Shown here in pieces: positions 9,604 to 19,491 of a stretch of DNA of 64,000 nt. Position numbers and translations under genes: made by a program. Source of the stretch: Niallia circulans. GTDB lineage: Bacteria > Bacillota > Bacilli > Bacillales > Cytobacillaceae. Numbering within the stretch: position 1 is the first letter of the stretch; each line of letters opens with the position of its first letter. A model generated the notes under the pieces. The model was not told the DNA's origin. It searched no databases and saw only the letters and a program-made list of their open reading frames with translations. The stretch covers positions 1,116,001 to 1,180,000 of the forward strand of contig NZ_CP026031.1 of assembly GCF_003726095.1 (NCBI RefSeq). Reading direction: 5' to 3'.

Positions 9604-9772
9604 TGTAACCATTTACTCAGCAGAGAAGGAAAAAATAAAAATTGATTGATAAAATTCCGTATATTTCATAAAGGATTGGTAATAATGCTTACAGGTTAAA
9701 CTGCGCGGAAGAATGTGATAAAATAATAATAATAGCTTATATATATTTTGGCTAAATGTTAGTAAAAGGCAG

Positions 9773-10744
9773 TTGAATCATTTGACAATTAAAGAAAAAG
9801 TTGTGGTGCTAATTGGACCTACTGCTGTAGGAAAGACTAATCTTAGTATTGAACTGGCTAAAAAATACAACGGAGAAATTATAAGTGGAGATTCCATGCA
9901 AATATATAAGGGGATGGATATTGCGACAGCAAAAATCTCTCCAGAAGAAATGCAAGGGGTTCCGCACCATTTAATTGATATTGTAGAACCAGACGAAAGT
10001 TTTTCCGTTGCCCAATTTCAAGAGCTTGTGCGCAAAAAAATAACAGAGATTACAGCAAGAGGAAAGTTGCCATTTATTGTAGGCGGAACTGGTTTGTATA
10101 TTCAAGCGGTTTTATACGATTATCAATTTCAAGAAACAGCTTCAGATCAAGCGTTTCGGATGAAACTGGAAGAAATGGCGCAGAGAGAAGGAAGCTTAAG
10201 AATTCATGACAGGCTGAAGGAAATAGATCCTGAGGCTGCAGCTGCTATCCATCACCATAATGTACGACGTGTAATAAGAGCACTCGAGGTCTTTCATGTC
10301 ACGGGAAGAAAAATGTCTGAAATCCAAAAAGAGCAGAAGCAAGAGCCACTCTATGATACAGCATTAATTGGTTTGACAATGGATAGAGAAATTCTTTATG
10401 AGCGAATTAACAAAAGAGTCGATCAAATGCTTGAAAATGGATTGTTAGAGGAAGTGGAGCATTTTTATCATCAAGGCATAAGAGACTGTCAGTCCATTCA
10501 AGCAATTGGCTATAAGGAAATCTATAAGTATTACGATGGACTTCTAAGCTTACATGAATCGATTGAAGAGTTAAAACAAAATTCAAGAAGATATGCCAAA
10601 AGGCAATTAACTTGGTTTCGCAATAAAATGGATGTACAATGGTATGATATGACAGAAACCGTCAAAACAAATGACATAACAAAAAAAATACAGGAAATTT
10701 CTTCTTATTTAGAAGGAATGCTAGAGATTAAATCGAATACATAA
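9773..10744 (+). CDS. miaA: tRNA dimethylallyltransferase
   Basis: Adds a dimethylallyl group to N6 of A37 in tRNAs reading UNN codons. The 323-residue product has the P-loop GPTAVGKT (residues 15-22), [17 protein letters not shown], the PHHLIDIV block and GGTGLYIQA near residue 103, all diagnostic of MiaA. The start is a TTG; a second TTG three codons later is an equal candidate because the AAAGG ribosome binding site sits awkwardly between them. hfq follows after 27 bases, the usual Bacillus arrangement. Confidence 0.97.
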   Translation: MNHLTIKEKVVVLIGPTAVGKTNLSIELAKKYNGEIISGDSMQIYKGMDIATAKISPEEMQGVPHHLIDIVEPDESFSVAQFQELVRKKITEITARGKLPFIVGGTGLYIQAVLYDYQFQETASDQAFRMKLEEMAQREGSLRIHDRLKEIDPEAAAAIHHHNVRRVIRALEVFHVTGRKMSEIQKEQKQEPLYDTALIGLTMDREILYERINKRVDQMLENGLLEEVEHFYHQGIRDCQSIQAIGYKEIYKYYDGLLSLHESIEELKQNSRRYAKRQLTWFRNKMDVQWYDMTETVKTNDITKKIQEISSYLEGMLEIKSNT

Positions 10745-10771
10745 TAGTAGAGAGAAAAGAGGAGGATTTTC

Positions 10772-11011
10772 ATGAAGCAATCAGTTAATATTCAAGATCA
10801 GTTTTTAAATCAATTACGTAAAGATGGCACAAACGTAACGGTATTCTTATTAAACGGATTCCAAATACGTGGATTTATAAAAGGTTTCGATAATTTCACG
10901 GTATTATTTGAATCAGAAGGTAAGCAGCAGTTAGTTTATAAGCATGCAATTTCTACGTTTGCTCCACAAAAAAATGTACAGATTGATTTAGAAGGCACGC
11001 AAGTTCAGTAA
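10772..11011 (+). CDS. hfq: RNA chaperone Hfq
   Basis: A 79-residue Sm-like protein. The Sm1 stretch [20 protein letters not shown] and Sm2 motif YKHAIST are intact, with the N-terminal QDQFLNQLR helix, so the hexameric RNA-binding fold should form. It is a few residues longer at the C-terminus than B. subtilis Hfq. AGAGGAGG precedes the ATG. It is cotranscribed with miaA and ends at a strong terminator about 110 bases downstream. Confidence 0.97.
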   Translation: MKQSVNIQDQFLNQLRKDGTNVTVFLLNGFQIRGFIKGFDNFTVLFESEGKQQLVYKHAISTFAPQKNVQIDLEGTQVQ

Positions 11012-11117
11012 AATAGTCTCATTATAGGGCAAATATAAGTCCTATTGTTCAATCGAGTTAAAGATAGGGATACATAGGCATTTGCAAGGAAATGAATATG
11101 GAATAGCTTAATGAGAA

Positions 11118-11154
11118 ACAGACTAAATCAAATATAGGTTTAGTCTGTTTTTTT
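11118..11154 (+). terminator. Terminator after miaA-hfq
   Basis: AACAGACTAAA pairs with TTTAGTCTGTT across a short AT loop, followed by a run of T. Confidence 0.88.
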
Positions 11155-11558
11155 ATCCTTTCTCGTGTATGAAAAAGAATATATTGGTCGTCTGATAACA
11201 GTTTTTGGGTTCAAATTATACTGATTTAGTATGGATAAGAATTCAGCTTTAATTGTTTCGGTAAAAAAACGTTTGAAGTTAAAAATATGCTAGCCATTTT
11301 ATCTCCTTTTTTGCTTAAATATAATATTTGAAATATTTCTTTATTTCAGCATAATAACTTACTCCATAGAATGGACTCTCCAGAAGTCTCCTCGAAAGCA
11401 CTAAAAAAATAATCTAAAATAGTTTAATGAATAGTAAAGGTTCTGAATATACATTAACAATGGGGAATAGTAGCAAACAGTATGAATCAATGAAAAGGCT
11501 TATAAATAGTGATAAATAATGCTTTTGTTGGGCAAGTGTTTAAAGCGTTTTGTTTTAA
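11155..11558. other. Intergenic region hfq-spoVK, no convincing gene
   Basis: About 400 AT-rich bases. On the minus strand a 23-codon frame (11226-11297) begins with ATG after AAGGAG, but it is short, has no recognisable homolog and protein-like sequence does not continue. A sporulation promoter for spoVK is expected near the right end; I could not identify one with confidence. Confidence 0.4.
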
Positions 11559-11573
11559 GAGGAGGTGTGGCTT

Positions 11574-12527
11574 TTGGAGCATCCAATCCGGATGAAGAAT
11601 AATGGACAGATCAGCGTAGTAATCAATTCACAGAAAAAGAAGGTTCTTCCAAAGGAAAAGCCAGAAGCTGAGTCAATCCCCAGAAATGTTCCGAGTGAAC
11701 ATGAAGCACTTAGGGAAATTGAAGCGGAATTAGGAAGTCTTGTTGGCATGGATGAAATGAAAAAAATGATAAAAGAAATATACGCATGGATTTATGTAAA
11801 TAAAAAAAGAGAAGAAAGTGGCCTGAAAACTGGAAAACAAGCATTGCATATGATGTTTAAAGGGAATCCAGGAACTGGTAAAACAACGGTTGCGAGGTTA
11901 ATTGGCAAGCTTTTTCAAAAAATGAATGTCTTATCAAAAGGGCATTTAATCGAAGCCGAGCGTGCTGATTTAGTTGGTGAATATATCGGACATACAGCAC
12001 AAAAAACAAGGGATCTCGTGAAAAAAGCAATGGGCGGAATTTTATTTATTGATGAAGCCTATTCTTTAGGTCGAGGTGGAGAGAAGGATTTCGGGAAAGA
12101 AGCAATTGATACATTAGTCAAGCATATGGAAGATAAACAGCATGATTTTATACTAATATTAGCAGGCTATTCTAGAGAGATGGATTTTTTTCTCTCATTA
12201 AATCCTGGCCTTCACTCCAGATTCCCGCTTGTCATTGACTTTCCCGATTATACGACAGATCAGCTAATGGAAATTGCTGATCGAATGTTAAAAGAAAGGG
12301 AGTATGCTTTAAGTCATGAGGCAGAAAAAAAACTTAAAGAACATCTTTCATATGTACGAAATGTCCAGCATCCAAAAAGTTTTTCGAATGGCCGCTATAT
12401 TCGTAATATCATTGAAAAATCGATAAGAGCACAAGCGATGAGGCTACTATTAGAAAGTAATTATGATAAATACGAACTTATGACTCTTAGAAGTAATGAT
12501 TTAATGTTAAACTCCCATGAAAAATAA
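11574..12527 (+). CDS. spoVK: Stage V sporulation protein K, AAA+ ATPase
   Basis: An AAA+ ATPase of the CbxX/CfqX type needed for mature spores in B. subtilis. Walker A FKGNPGTGKTTVARL lies near residue 102, Walker B ILFIDEAYSLGRGG near 160, and sensor/arginine-finger sequence NPGLHSRFP near 210. The 317 residues match the family length. I chose the TTG at 11574, 8 bases after AGGAGG, because the product then begins MEHPIRMKNNGQI, as in B. subtilis; the frame also has a GTG at 11565 inside the ribosome binding site. Expressed in the mother cell in relatives. Confidence 0.95.
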   Translation: MEHPIRMKNNGQISVVINSQKKKVLPKEKPEAESIPRNVPSEHEALREIEAELGSLVGMDEMKKMIKEIYAWIYVNKKREESGLKTGKQALHMMFKGNPGTGKTTVARLIGKLFQKMNVLSKGHLIEAERADLVGEYIGHTAQKTRDLVKKAMGGILFIDEAYSLGRGGEKDFGKEAIDTLVKHMEDKQHDFILILAGYSREMDFFLSLNPGLHSRFPLVIDFPDYTTDQLMEIADRMLKEREYALSHEAEKKLKEHLSYVRNVQHPKSFSNGRYIRNIIEKSIRAQAMRLLLESNYDKYELMTLRSNDLMLNSHEK

Positions 12528-12534
12528 GGATAGC

Positions 12535-12577
12535 AGGTTATTCTACAAGAAGTAATTCTCGTGGAATAACCTTTTTT
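12535..12577 (+). terminator. Terminator after spoVK
   Basis: AGGTTATTC-AC pairs with GT-GAATAACCT around a loop, then six T residues. Confidence 0.85.
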
Positions 12578-12660
12578 CTGTATTTTTCTAAAAAGGCATT
12601 TTTACTAAGACATATTTTGGGTAACCTTATAAGGAGCAAATAGAAGAAACATTGTTTGTT

Positions 12661-12669
12661 TGCTATAAT
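12661..12669 (+). promoter_or_regulatory. Extended -10 promoter for hflX
   Basis: TGCTATAAT is a consensus extended -10 element; the -35 region is poor. Transcription would start near 12676, only about 8 bases before the upstream ATG at 12684, which favours the later TTG start of hflX. Confidence 0.6.
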
Positions 12670-12704
12670 AGATAAAGTTCGACATGGAAAGAAGGTTTAC
12701 ATAC

Positions 12705-13979
12705 TTGAAAGAAACTAAAATAGAAAAAGAAAAAGTAATCCTGGTCGGCTGCGAGACACAAAATGATGCTGCCCGATTTGCATATTCGATGGAAGAACTT
12801 GCGAATTTAACGAAAACAGCAAATGGAGAAGTTGTCGCTACTCTAACCCAAATGCGAGAAAGAATTCATCCTTCTACATATATTGGCAAAGGAAAAGTAG
12901 AAGAGCTAGAAATGCTTGCAGAGGAGTTAGAAGCAGACTTAATCATTTTTAATGATGAGTTATCGCCAAGTCAGGTGCGTAATGTATCAAAAAATTTGGA
13001 CGCTAGAATTATTGATCGTACACAGCTTATTTTAGATATTTTCGCTTCGCGAGCAAGATCGAAAGAAGGAAAGCTGCAAGTAGAGCTTGCTCAATTACAA
13101 TACTTATTGCCGCGTTTAGGCGGTCAAGGTCTGCAATTATCGAGACTAGGAGCGGGGATTGGGACAAGAGGTCCTGGTGAAACAAAGCTTGAGTCAGATA
13201 GAAGGCATATTAGACGGAGAATTGATGATATTAAAACGCAATTAAGTGTGATTGTCGAGCATCGTGATCGCTATCGAGAGAGAAGAAAGAAAAACAGAGC
13301 ATTCCAAATCGCCTTAGTCGGCTATACAAATGCCGGTAAATCGACACTATTTAATCGCCTTTCGGAAGCAGATTCATTTGAAGAAGATATTTTGTTTGCA
13401 ACTTTAGATCCAATGACACGCAAAATTATTTTGCCAAGCGGATTTTCGGCACTGATTACGGACACAGTAGGCTTTATTCAAGATTTACCAACAACATTAG
13501 TTGCTGCTTTCCGTTCTACTTTAGAAGAGGTCCGAGAAGCTGATTTATTGCTTCACGTTGTGGATAGTTCCAATGAGGAATATTATCAGCATGAGGAAAC
13601 CGTACATAAATTACTTGAAGATTTGGAAATACCTGCAATTCCGCATTTAACGGTCTATAATAAAAAGGATTTAGTGCATCCAAAATTTGTCCCTACATCC
13701 AAAACAGAAAGTATTTTAATCAGTGCTTTTGATAAAGAAGACCGGGAACAGCTAAAGCAGACAATTGAACAAATGATGATGGAAAACATGGAATATTATG
13801 AAACAACGGTTGAAAGTAATAACGGGAAATTATTGTCGCAGCTAAAAAATGAAACAGTCCTGCGCAGCTTAATTTTTGATGAAGAAACGCAAAACTATTT
13901 GTGTAAAGGGTATGCGTTTAAAGAACATGCTATTTTAAACTATAAAAAGTCGATAGAAAAAGAGGAATGGGAGAAATAA
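12705..13979 (+). CDS. hflX: GTPase HflX
   Basis: A ribosome-associated GTPase that rescues or dissociates stalled ribosomes. The N-terminal HflX domain ([15 protein letters not shown]) is followed by the glycine-rich linker [11 protein letters not shown] and the G domain with G1 GYTNAGKST near residue 205, G3 DTVGF near 251 and G4 NKKD near 318. I prefer the TTG at 12705 (424 residues) because AGAAGG lies 9 bases upstream; the in-frame ATG at 12684 has no ribosome binding site. ynbB starts immediately after the stop. Confidence 0.95.
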   Translation: MKETKIEKEKVILVGCETQNDAARFAYSMEELANLTKTANGEVVATLTQMRERIHPSTYIGKGKVEELEMLAEELEADLIIFNDELSPSQVRNVSKNLDARIIDRTQLILDIFASRARSKEGKLQVELAQLQYLLPRLGGQGLQLSRLGAGIGTRGPGETKLESDRRHIRRRIDDIKTQLSVIVEHRDRYRERRKKNRAFQIALVGYTNAGKSTLFNRLSEADSFEEDILFATLDPMTRKIILPSGFSALITDTVGFIQDLPTTLVAAFRSTLEEVREADLLLHVVDSSNEEYYQHEETVHKLLEDLEIPAIPHLTVYNKKDLVHPKFVPTSKTESILISAFDKEDREQLKQTIEQMMMENMEYYETTVESNNGKLLSQLKNETVLRSLIFDEETQNYLCKGYAFKEHAILNYKKSIEKEEWEK

Positions 13980-15247
13980 ATGTATAAACAGTTAACATAT
14001 GGAACACAGCTAGAAACATTAGTAATGGAAGTGGAAGAACAAATAAAGGAAGTACATCAATCAATCGATAAAAGAATTGATTCCAATCAATTTCGTGTCT
14101 TAGCAAGCTTTCAAAATCACAAAGTAAGTGAATCACATTTATTCCGTCTACTGGGTATGGATATGATGATATTGGTCGCGATACTTTGGAAAGTATTTAT
14201 GCGGAAGTGTTTGGCGGGGAAGCTGGTTTAGTGAGACCACAAATTATATCAGGAACACATGCTATCAGTACGGCGCTATTTGGAATCCTTCGACCAGGCG
14301 ATGAACTTCTATATATTACAGGCAAACCGTATGATACATTAGAAGAAATTGTTGGGATACGAGGGGAAGGGACTGGGTCGCTGCGAGAGTTTAACATCGG
14401 ATATAACAGCGTTAATTTACTTCCAGATGGACAGCCAGATTATGAAAAAATCGCTGCGTCTATCCATGCAAATACAAAAATGATTGGGATACAGCGATCA
14501 AAGGGCTATGCAACGAGACCTTCCTTTTCCATTAAAGAAATAGAAAAAATGATTGCTTTTGTTAAAGAAATTAAAAGTGATGTAGTTGTATTTGTTGATA
14601 ATTGCTACGGGGAATTTGTCGAAGATTTGGAGCCGTGCCATGTTGGTGCTGATTTAATGGCAGGTTCTTTAATCAAAAACCCTGGTGGGGGAATTGCTAA
14701 AACAGGCGGCTACATTGTCGGAAAAGAGGAATTCGTTAAAGCTTGTTCTTACCGCATGACGTCTCCAGGTATTGGGGCGGAGGCAGGGGCTTCACTTTAC
14801 AGTTTACAAGAAATGTATCAAGGGTTCTTTCTTGCTCCACATATAGTTGGTCAAAGCTTAAAAGGAGCAATTTTCACAGCAGCTATGCTGGAGAAATTGG
14901 GGATGAATTCTTCGCCTTGCTGGAATGCAAAAAGAACGGATCTTATTCAATCTGTTCAATTTGATGATAAAGACAAAATGATTGCTTTTTGCCAAGCCAT
15001 TCAATATGCTTCGCCGATAAACTCCCACGTAACGGCATATCCTAATTACATGCCAGGATATGAAGATGATGTCATTATGGCAGCTGGGACTTTTATTCAA
15101 GGTGCAAGTATTGAATTAACAGCAGATGGACCTATCCGACCTCCGTATGTTGCTTATGTTCAAGGGGGATTAACGTACTCGCATGTTAAAATTGCTATAT
15201 GTATTGCCATTAATCAATTATTAGAACAAAAACTGATTACTATTTGA
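13980..15247 (+). pseudogene. ynbB: YnbB-type methionine gamma-lyase-family protein, frameshifted
   Basis: A PLP aminotransferase-fold protein of the aluminium-resistance/methionine gamma-lyase family. The first frame (13980-14231) encodes the usual N-terminus up to SESH, and a second frame carries everything from FIPSTGYGYDD onward to 15247, including SLIKNPGGG with the PLP lysine. One missing base near 14134-14142, in the T run of CATTTATT, explains the shift; adding one T restores a product of about 422 residues, the family length. The rest is intact and well conserved, so this is either a very recent mutation or a sequencing error. It is coupled to hflX as in B. subtilis. Confidence 0.85.
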
Positions 15248-15258
15248 GTATAACAATC

Positions 15259-15321
15259 TGTTACATCAGTTGGGAAGAAATTGTAACATTAGTTGACATC
15301 TTTTTTCCCCAATCATATAAT
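15259..15321 (+). promoter_or_regulatory. glnRA promoter with two GlnR/TnrA sites
   Basis: TGTAACATTAGTTGACA at 15282-15298 is an exact match to the GlnR/TnrA operator TGTNA-N7-TNACA and overlaps the -35 TTGACA (15293-15298). TATAAT follows at 15316-15321 after 17 bases. A second, weaker site (TGTTACATCAGTTGGGA) lies at 15259-15275, giving the two-site arrangement known for glnRA autorepression. Confidence 0.9.
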
Positions 15322-15358
15322 GAAGGGGAATTAAATCAATTTAAAGGAGCCGAATGCT

Positions 15359-15778
15359 ATGTCTGGTAGTCAAATTCGTCGATCGATGCCTCTTTTTCCA
15401 ATAAGTATTGTCATGCAATTAACAGAGCTGTCTGCTCGACAAATTCGTTACTATGAAGAACACGAATTAGTGGCTCCAGCAAGATCGGATGGCAATAGAA
15501 GACTTTTTTCATTATCGGATATTGATAAGTTATTGGAGATTAAAGATCTAATTGATCAAGGAGTAAACCTTGCTGGAATTAAACAAATATTCTCTGTTCA
15601 AGAAAAACAAGTGCTGACAGATGAAGTAAAGAAAGAAGCAGAAAAAGCACGCAGAGAATTATCTGATGAGGATTTGCGTAAATTATTGCGTAAAGAATTA
15701 TTAAATGCAGGTCGCTTTAATGATACTCATCGTCCCTCTATGAGACAAGGAGACATGTCTCGTTATTTTCAAAAATAG
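15359..15778 (+). CDS. glnR: Transcriptional repressor GlnR
   Basis: A MerR-family repressor (139 residues) of nitrogen-assimilation genes that responds to feedback-inhibited glutamine synthetase. The winged helix-turn-helix carries [19 protein letters not shown] and GNRRLFS, followed by a dimerisation helix and the C-terminal tail [20 protein letters not shown], which in B. subtilis senses glutamine synthetase. AAAGGAG lies before the ATG. It is the first gene of glnRA, 33 bases before glnA. Confidence 0.97.
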   Translation: MSGSQIRRSMPLFPISIVMQLTELSARQIRYYEEHELVAPARSDGNRRLFSLSDIDKLLEIKDLIDQGVNLAGIKQIFSVQEKQVLTDEVKKEAEKARRELSDEDLRKLLRKELLNAGRFNDTHRPSMRQGDMSRYFQK

Positions 15779-15811
15779 ATAAGAAGAAAAGTAGGGAGTG
15801 GAGGAATAGTC

Positions 15812-17149
15812 GTGGCTAAAAATTACACTAAAGAAGATATCAAAAGGTTTGCAAGTGAAAGTGATGTGAAATTTATCCGTTTACAGTTCACGGATATCCT
15901 AGGAACAATCAAAAACGTGGAAATTCCAATTAGTCAGTTAGATAAGGCATTGGATAATAAAATGATGTTTGATGGTTCTTCTATCGAAGGCTTTGTACGT
16001 ATTGAAGAATCAGATATGTACCTATATCCTGATTTAAACACTTGGGTAGTATTCCCATGGACTGCTGAAAAAGGAAAAGTAGCACGTTTGATTTGTGATA
16101 TTTACAATCCAGATGGAACACCATTTGGAGGAGATCCTCGTAATAATCTTAAAAGAGTCTTGAAAGAGATGGAAGATCTAGGATTCACAGATTTCAATCT
16201 TGGGCCTGAGCCGGAATTTTTCTTATTTAAATTGGATGAAAAAGGCGCACCTTCTTTAGAACTTAATGATAATGGTGGTTACTTCGATTTAGCACCAACA
16301 GACTTAGGAGAAAACTGTCGTCGTGATATCGTGTTAGAATTGGAAGAGATGGGCTTTGAAATTGAAGCATCTCACCATGAAGTAGCACCAGGACAGCATG
16401 AAATTGATTTTAAATACGCGGATGCAATTACAGCTTGTGATCAAATTCAAACATTTAAATTAGTTGTTAAAACAATTGCTCGCAAGCATGGACTTCATGC
16501 AACATTTATGCCAAAACCATTATTTGGTGTGAATGGTTCAGGTATGCACTGCAACCTTTCTCTATTCAAAAATGGCGAAAATGTTTTCTATGATCCAAAA
16601 GGTGAATTAGAATTAAGTGAAACAGCATTGCAATTTATCGCTGGTATCGGTAAACATGCTACTAGCTTTACAGCCATTACTAACCCGACTGTAAACTCAT
16701 ATAAGCGTCTAGTACCTGGTTATGAAGCACCTTGCTATGTTGCATGGTCTGCTAGAAATCGTTCTCCACTAATGCGTATTCCAGCTTCACGTGGCTTGAG
16801 TACTCGTGTAGAAGTACGTAGTGTAGATCCAGCTGCTAACCCATACTTAGCAATGGCAGCTTTATTAAAAGCAGGTTTAGACGGAATCGAAAACCAAATG
16901 ACTCCTCCTGCTCCAGTAGATCGAAATATCTACATCATGAGCAAAGAAGAAAGAATTGCGGAAGGCATTGTTGATTTACCATCAACTTTAGCGCAAGCAT
17001 TAGATGAGCTAAAGCAAAATGAAACAATGATTGACGCTCTAGGCGAGCATATCTTTGATCACTTTGTAGAAGCTAAAGAGATTGAATGGGATATGTTCCG
17101 TGTCCAAGTGCACCCATGGGAGCGCGACCAGTATATGGAAATGTATTGA
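15812..17149 (+). CDS. glnA: Glutamine synthetase, type I alpha
   Basis: Makes glutamine from glutamate, ammonia and ATP as a dodecamer. The 445 residues align along their length with B. subtilis GlnA. Landmarks are the N-terminal FDGSSIEGF, metal-site segment GPEPEFFLF near 132, the ATP-site block [18 protein letters not shown] near 230, the glutamate flap [17 protein letters not shown] near 300 and RIPASRG near 330. Start is GTG with AGGGAGTGGAGG upstream. Being of the alpha type, it lacks the adenylylation site and is controlled through GlnR/TnrA. Confidence 0.98.
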   Translation: MAKNYTKEDIKRFASESDVKFIRLQFTDILGTIKNVEIPISQLDKALDNKMMFDGSSIEGFVRIEESDMYLYPDLNTWVVFPWTAEKGKVARLICDIYNPDGTPFGGDPRNNLKRVLKEMEDLGFTDFNLGPEPEFFLFKLDEKGAPSLELNDNGGYFDLAPTDLGENCRRDIVLELEEMGFEIEASHHEVAPGQHEIDFKYADAITACDQIQTFKLVVKTIARKHGLHATFMPKPLFGVNGSGMHCNLSLFKNGENVFYDPKGELELSETALQFIAGIGKHATSFTAITNPTVNSYKRLVPGYEAPCYVAWSARNRSPLMRIPASRGLSTRVEVRSVDPAANPYLAMAALLKAGLDGIENQMTPPAPVDRNIYIMSKEERIAEGIVDLPSTLAQALDELKQNETMIDALGEHIFDHFVEAKEIEWDMFRVQVHPWERDQYMEMY

Positions 17150-17154
17150 TTAGT

Positions 17155-17192
17155 AAAAGTCTCGGTATTTAATAAAATACCGAGACTTTTTA
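17155..17192 (+). terminator. Terminator after glnRA
   Basis: AAAAGTCTCGGTATTT pairs perfectly with AAATACCGAGACTTTT around a short loop. Confidence 0.93.
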
Positions 17193-17529
17193 TATGTGAT
17201 GGTTTTAAAAGAAAGCTTGCATAAACTTTGGTTATTAATCATTTAGGAATATTAGTCTTCACTAAATTCTCTGTGTTTATCCTAATCAGTTTCATCTGAA
17301 TAAATGCAGATGTTTTAAAAAGTTTTAGTAGAATGGAATGATGGAATTCCATCCAGTTTTTCAGTGGATCTTTGACAGTAAGTTAAGTCATTTAACCTCT
17401 TAAATGAATTGTAATACAATGGTGTAGTTAGTGAATCATAAAATATTTTGACAATTTTTTAAATGGGTAATAAAATAAAAAAAAACACTTTGAAAAATGG
17501 TAAATAAAAACCAAATATATTATGTGATG
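17193..17529. other. Intergenic region with T-box promoter
   Basis: No gene seen. A -35 TTGACA at about 17448-17453 and an AT-rich -10 (TAATAA/ATAAAA) about 16-18 bases later would start a transcript that includes the T-box leader. A short imperfect palindrome (GGAATGATGGAATTCCATCC) lies near 17334-17353. Confidence 0.5.
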
Positions 17530-17792
17530 ATGAAGAAGAGTAAACATTAGGAACATTTTAGAGAGCTGATGGTTGGTGAGAATCGGTATGGGAATTTTGT
17601 TGAATGGGCTTCTGAGCAACCAAGCTGAATGAATAGTAGGTTATGGCGGAATGTCCTACCGATAAAAAGGACAATATATGGAGCAATTATAAATTGTTTC
17701 TGTATAGTAAAGTGCGTTTATTTTTTAATAAACGAACGAAGGTGGTACCACGGGGTTTCTCGTCCTTTATTAGGATGAGGACCCTTTTTTAT
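17530..17792 (+). ncRNA. T-box riboswitch leader
   Basis: The antiterminator T-box sequence AAGGTGGTACCACG lies near 17738-17752. It is followed by a terminator hairpin CTCGTCCT/AGGATGAG with six T residues (17759-17790). Upstream, stem I has the hallmark AGAGAGCTGATGGTTGGTG and AATCGGTA. AGAAG (near 17531) pairs with CTTCT (near 17609), and AACA pairs with TGTT, bounding a specifier loop whose 3' side reads GAATGGG. By analogy with known leaders the specifier is probably TGG (Trp), read as GAA-TGG-G; ATG (Met) is the alternative. TGGT in the T-box pairs best with a tRNA discriminator A. It controls the methyltransferase gene that follows. Confidence 0.88.
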
Positions 17793-17818
17793 TTTATAAA
17801 TTAAGGGGATGAGTAGAT

Positions 17819-18520
17819 ATGAGTAAAAATGGGTTAGATTTAGAACGGATCGTTTTTATCGGAAGAACATTTGAGGAATATATGGAGATGTTTTCACTTT
17901 CGTTAGACGAATTACAAGGAAAAAAGATTTTAGACTGTCCGGCAGGAGCCTGCTCTTTTACAGCCATCGGCAAGCAAAAAGGACTGGAAGTCACCGCATG
18001 TGATATCGCTTATTATCATCCGGGTGAATTGCTTGCCAATAAGGGGAGAAAAGATCTTGAACACGCAATGGAGAGTGTAGAAAAAGCAAAAGAACAGTAC
18101 GTGTTTGATTATTTTAAAGATGTTAAAGATCTAGCGCAGCACCGAACCCAAGCACTTAATGATTGTGCAGCTGATATGAAAGAGAATCCTGGCTGCTATA
18201 TTCCTGTGACATTGCCTTCACTCCCGTTTGAAAGTGAACAATTTGACTTGATTCTCTCTGCACACTTTTTGTTTACATACGGTGATCGTCTTAATAAAGT
18301 ATTTCACCTCGATGTGATTGCAGAATTGCTTCGGATAGCAAAAGAAGAAATTCGTATCTTTCCACTTGTTGATCTTACTGGAAACAGATACGAGCATTTA
18401 GATGAGATTGTGAAGATACTCAAAAATAATGGTCATGATGTTGAAGAAGTTCGCGTGCCATATGAATTTCAAAGAAATGCAAATACAATGATGAAAATTA
18501 GAAAGAGAAATAAAGAGTAA
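17819..18520 (+). CDS. Class I SAM-dependent methyltransferase, T-box controlled
   Basis: A 233-residue Rossmann-fold methyltransferase. Motif I is KILDCPAGACSFTA near residue 36 (the usual DxGxG becomes DCPAGAC), the post-I acidic residue is in VTACDIAYY near 60, and motif IV is FDLILSAHFLF near 142. The middle part (75-115) is an insertion of charged helices. The substrate is unknown. The gene is alone behind a T-box leader, so its expression should rise when one aminoacyl-tRNA is scarce, linking it to amino-acid supply. AAGGGGATG lies upstream of the ATG. Confidence 0.85.
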   Translation: MSKNGLDLERIVFIGRTFEEYMEMFSLSLDELQGKKILDCPAGACSFTAIGKQKGLEVTACDIAYYHPGELLANKGRKDLEHAMESVEKAKEQYVFDYFKDVKDLAQHRTQALNDCAADMKENPGCYIPVTLPSLPFESEQFDLILSAHFLFTYGDRLNKVFHLDVIAELLRIAKEEIRIFPLVDLTGNRYEHLDEIVKILKNNGHDVEEVRVPYEFQRNANTMMKIRKRNKE

Positions 18521-18691
18521 GGAAATCTATAATTTTGTGTTGATTTTTATTAAAAAGAATAAAGCAGTATATAGCAGAATTAAAGCGCATAATGAGATGA
18601 ATAAAAGAGAAATAAAAAGAATAGTAACTTAATATTCCCTATTTTTATAAAACTGTGTTTGTGGTAATATTTAACAGTAGGGGGAGAAACT

Positions 18692-18955
18692 ATGAAAAAG
18701 TTCTTTAGCATTGCTTCTTTTATTATCTTTTTTATATCTTTAACAGGTGTTATAAGATTTTTTTGGGACGCAAGTAATTTTAAAAGAGAATTCGCTATAT
18801 TCTTTATGTGGGTATTACCTGTAATCGGTCTTGTTTTAGGAATAGTTGGCAAAAAAGGAATATTTAAGACTTTTGCTCTTGTTGGAAATTCTCTGATTGT
18901 TTTTGTAACAATTGTAATCCCTTATGCTTCTACCTTGTTTTGGAATGAACCTTAA
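18692..18955 (+). CDS. Small membrane protein, three predicted helices
   Basis: The 87-residue product starts with a basic MKKFF and has hydrophobic segments at about residues 5-22, 36-52 and 60-80, separated by short charged turns (NFKREF, GKKGIF). I do not recognise a family. GTAGGGGGAGA lies 5 bases before the ATG, which supports translation. It stands about 170 bases after the methyltransferase, and a further small gene follows 50 bases downstream. Confidence 0.6.
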   Translation: MKKFFSIASFIIFFISLTGVIRFFWDASNFKREFAIFFMWVLPVIGLVLGIVGKKGIFKTFALVGNSLIVFVTIVIPYASTLFWNEP

Positions 18956-19005
18956 AACATAAAAAGATTTTATGACGAAATATGAAAAAGAGGTGAGGTG
19001 GAATG

Positions 19006-19161
19006 ATGGAATTAAAAACAACAGGAAGAAATAAATACGATATGATTATGGAGTTACTAGCCTTACATGTGAAACAGGCAGACCTTTTTGGAGAAGATGT
19101 CAGACCAGAAGAAATTGAAGAACTATTTAAAAAATATTCAGAAATAGTAAATAAAATTTAA
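19006..19161 (+). CDS. Small acidic protein of 51 residues, unknown
   Basis: Starts MELKTTGRNKYDMIMELLAL and ends EELFKKYSEIVNKI. It reads as two amphipathic helices rich in Glu and Lys with no cysteine. A GAGGTGAGGTGG ribosome binding site precedes two consecutive ATG codons (19003, 19006). A strong terminator follows the stop by 5 bases, which supports a real transcription unit, perhaps shared with the membrane protein upstream. Family not recognised. Confidence 0.6.
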   Translation: MELKTTGRNKYDMIMELLALHVKQADLFGEDVRPEEIEELFKKYSEIVNKI

Positions 19162-19166
19162 AGCAT

Positions 19167-19196
19167 AAAAAGCATCCTCAAATGGATGCTTTTTAT
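19167..19196 (+). terminator. Terminator
   Basis: AAAAAGCATCC pairs with GGATGCTTTTT around the loop TCAAAT. Confidence 0.9.
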
Positions 19197-19324
19197 ATGC
19201 AAAAAAATTCCAGACAGGACCAAGTTATTTTTTTATTCAATTCTGCATTATTGCACCTCCTCGCAGTTTACGACATGTTGATTTAGAGAGTAAAATGCAC
19301 GATTTAAAAAAGAAAAAGCTCAAA

Positions 19325-19332
19325 TTGTCGAA
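19325..19332. promoter_or_regulatory. Possible Spo0A box upstream of the PAP2 gene
   Basis: TTGTCGAA matches the core of the 0A box (TGTCGAA). It lies about 160 bases before the PAP2 gene. A single 7-8 base match can occur by chance. Confidence 0.3.
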
Positions 19333-19491
19333 TTTTTGAATAATCCAGCTATAAATCAAACATTATTGTCACATTAAAATTACAGTACTGTTCGTGTATA
19401 AAGAAAAATGTTATCTATTTGGAAGGAGAAAAATCGTATTTTACTTTAAATTAAAAGTCATAGTATATCAAAAGAGAGGATTTAGATATTT

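Noticed and set aside
11226..11297. 23-codon minus-strand frame after AAGGAG
   Set aside because: Too short, no recognisable pattern, and no protein-like continuation beyond the stop; mentioned only in the intergenic entry.
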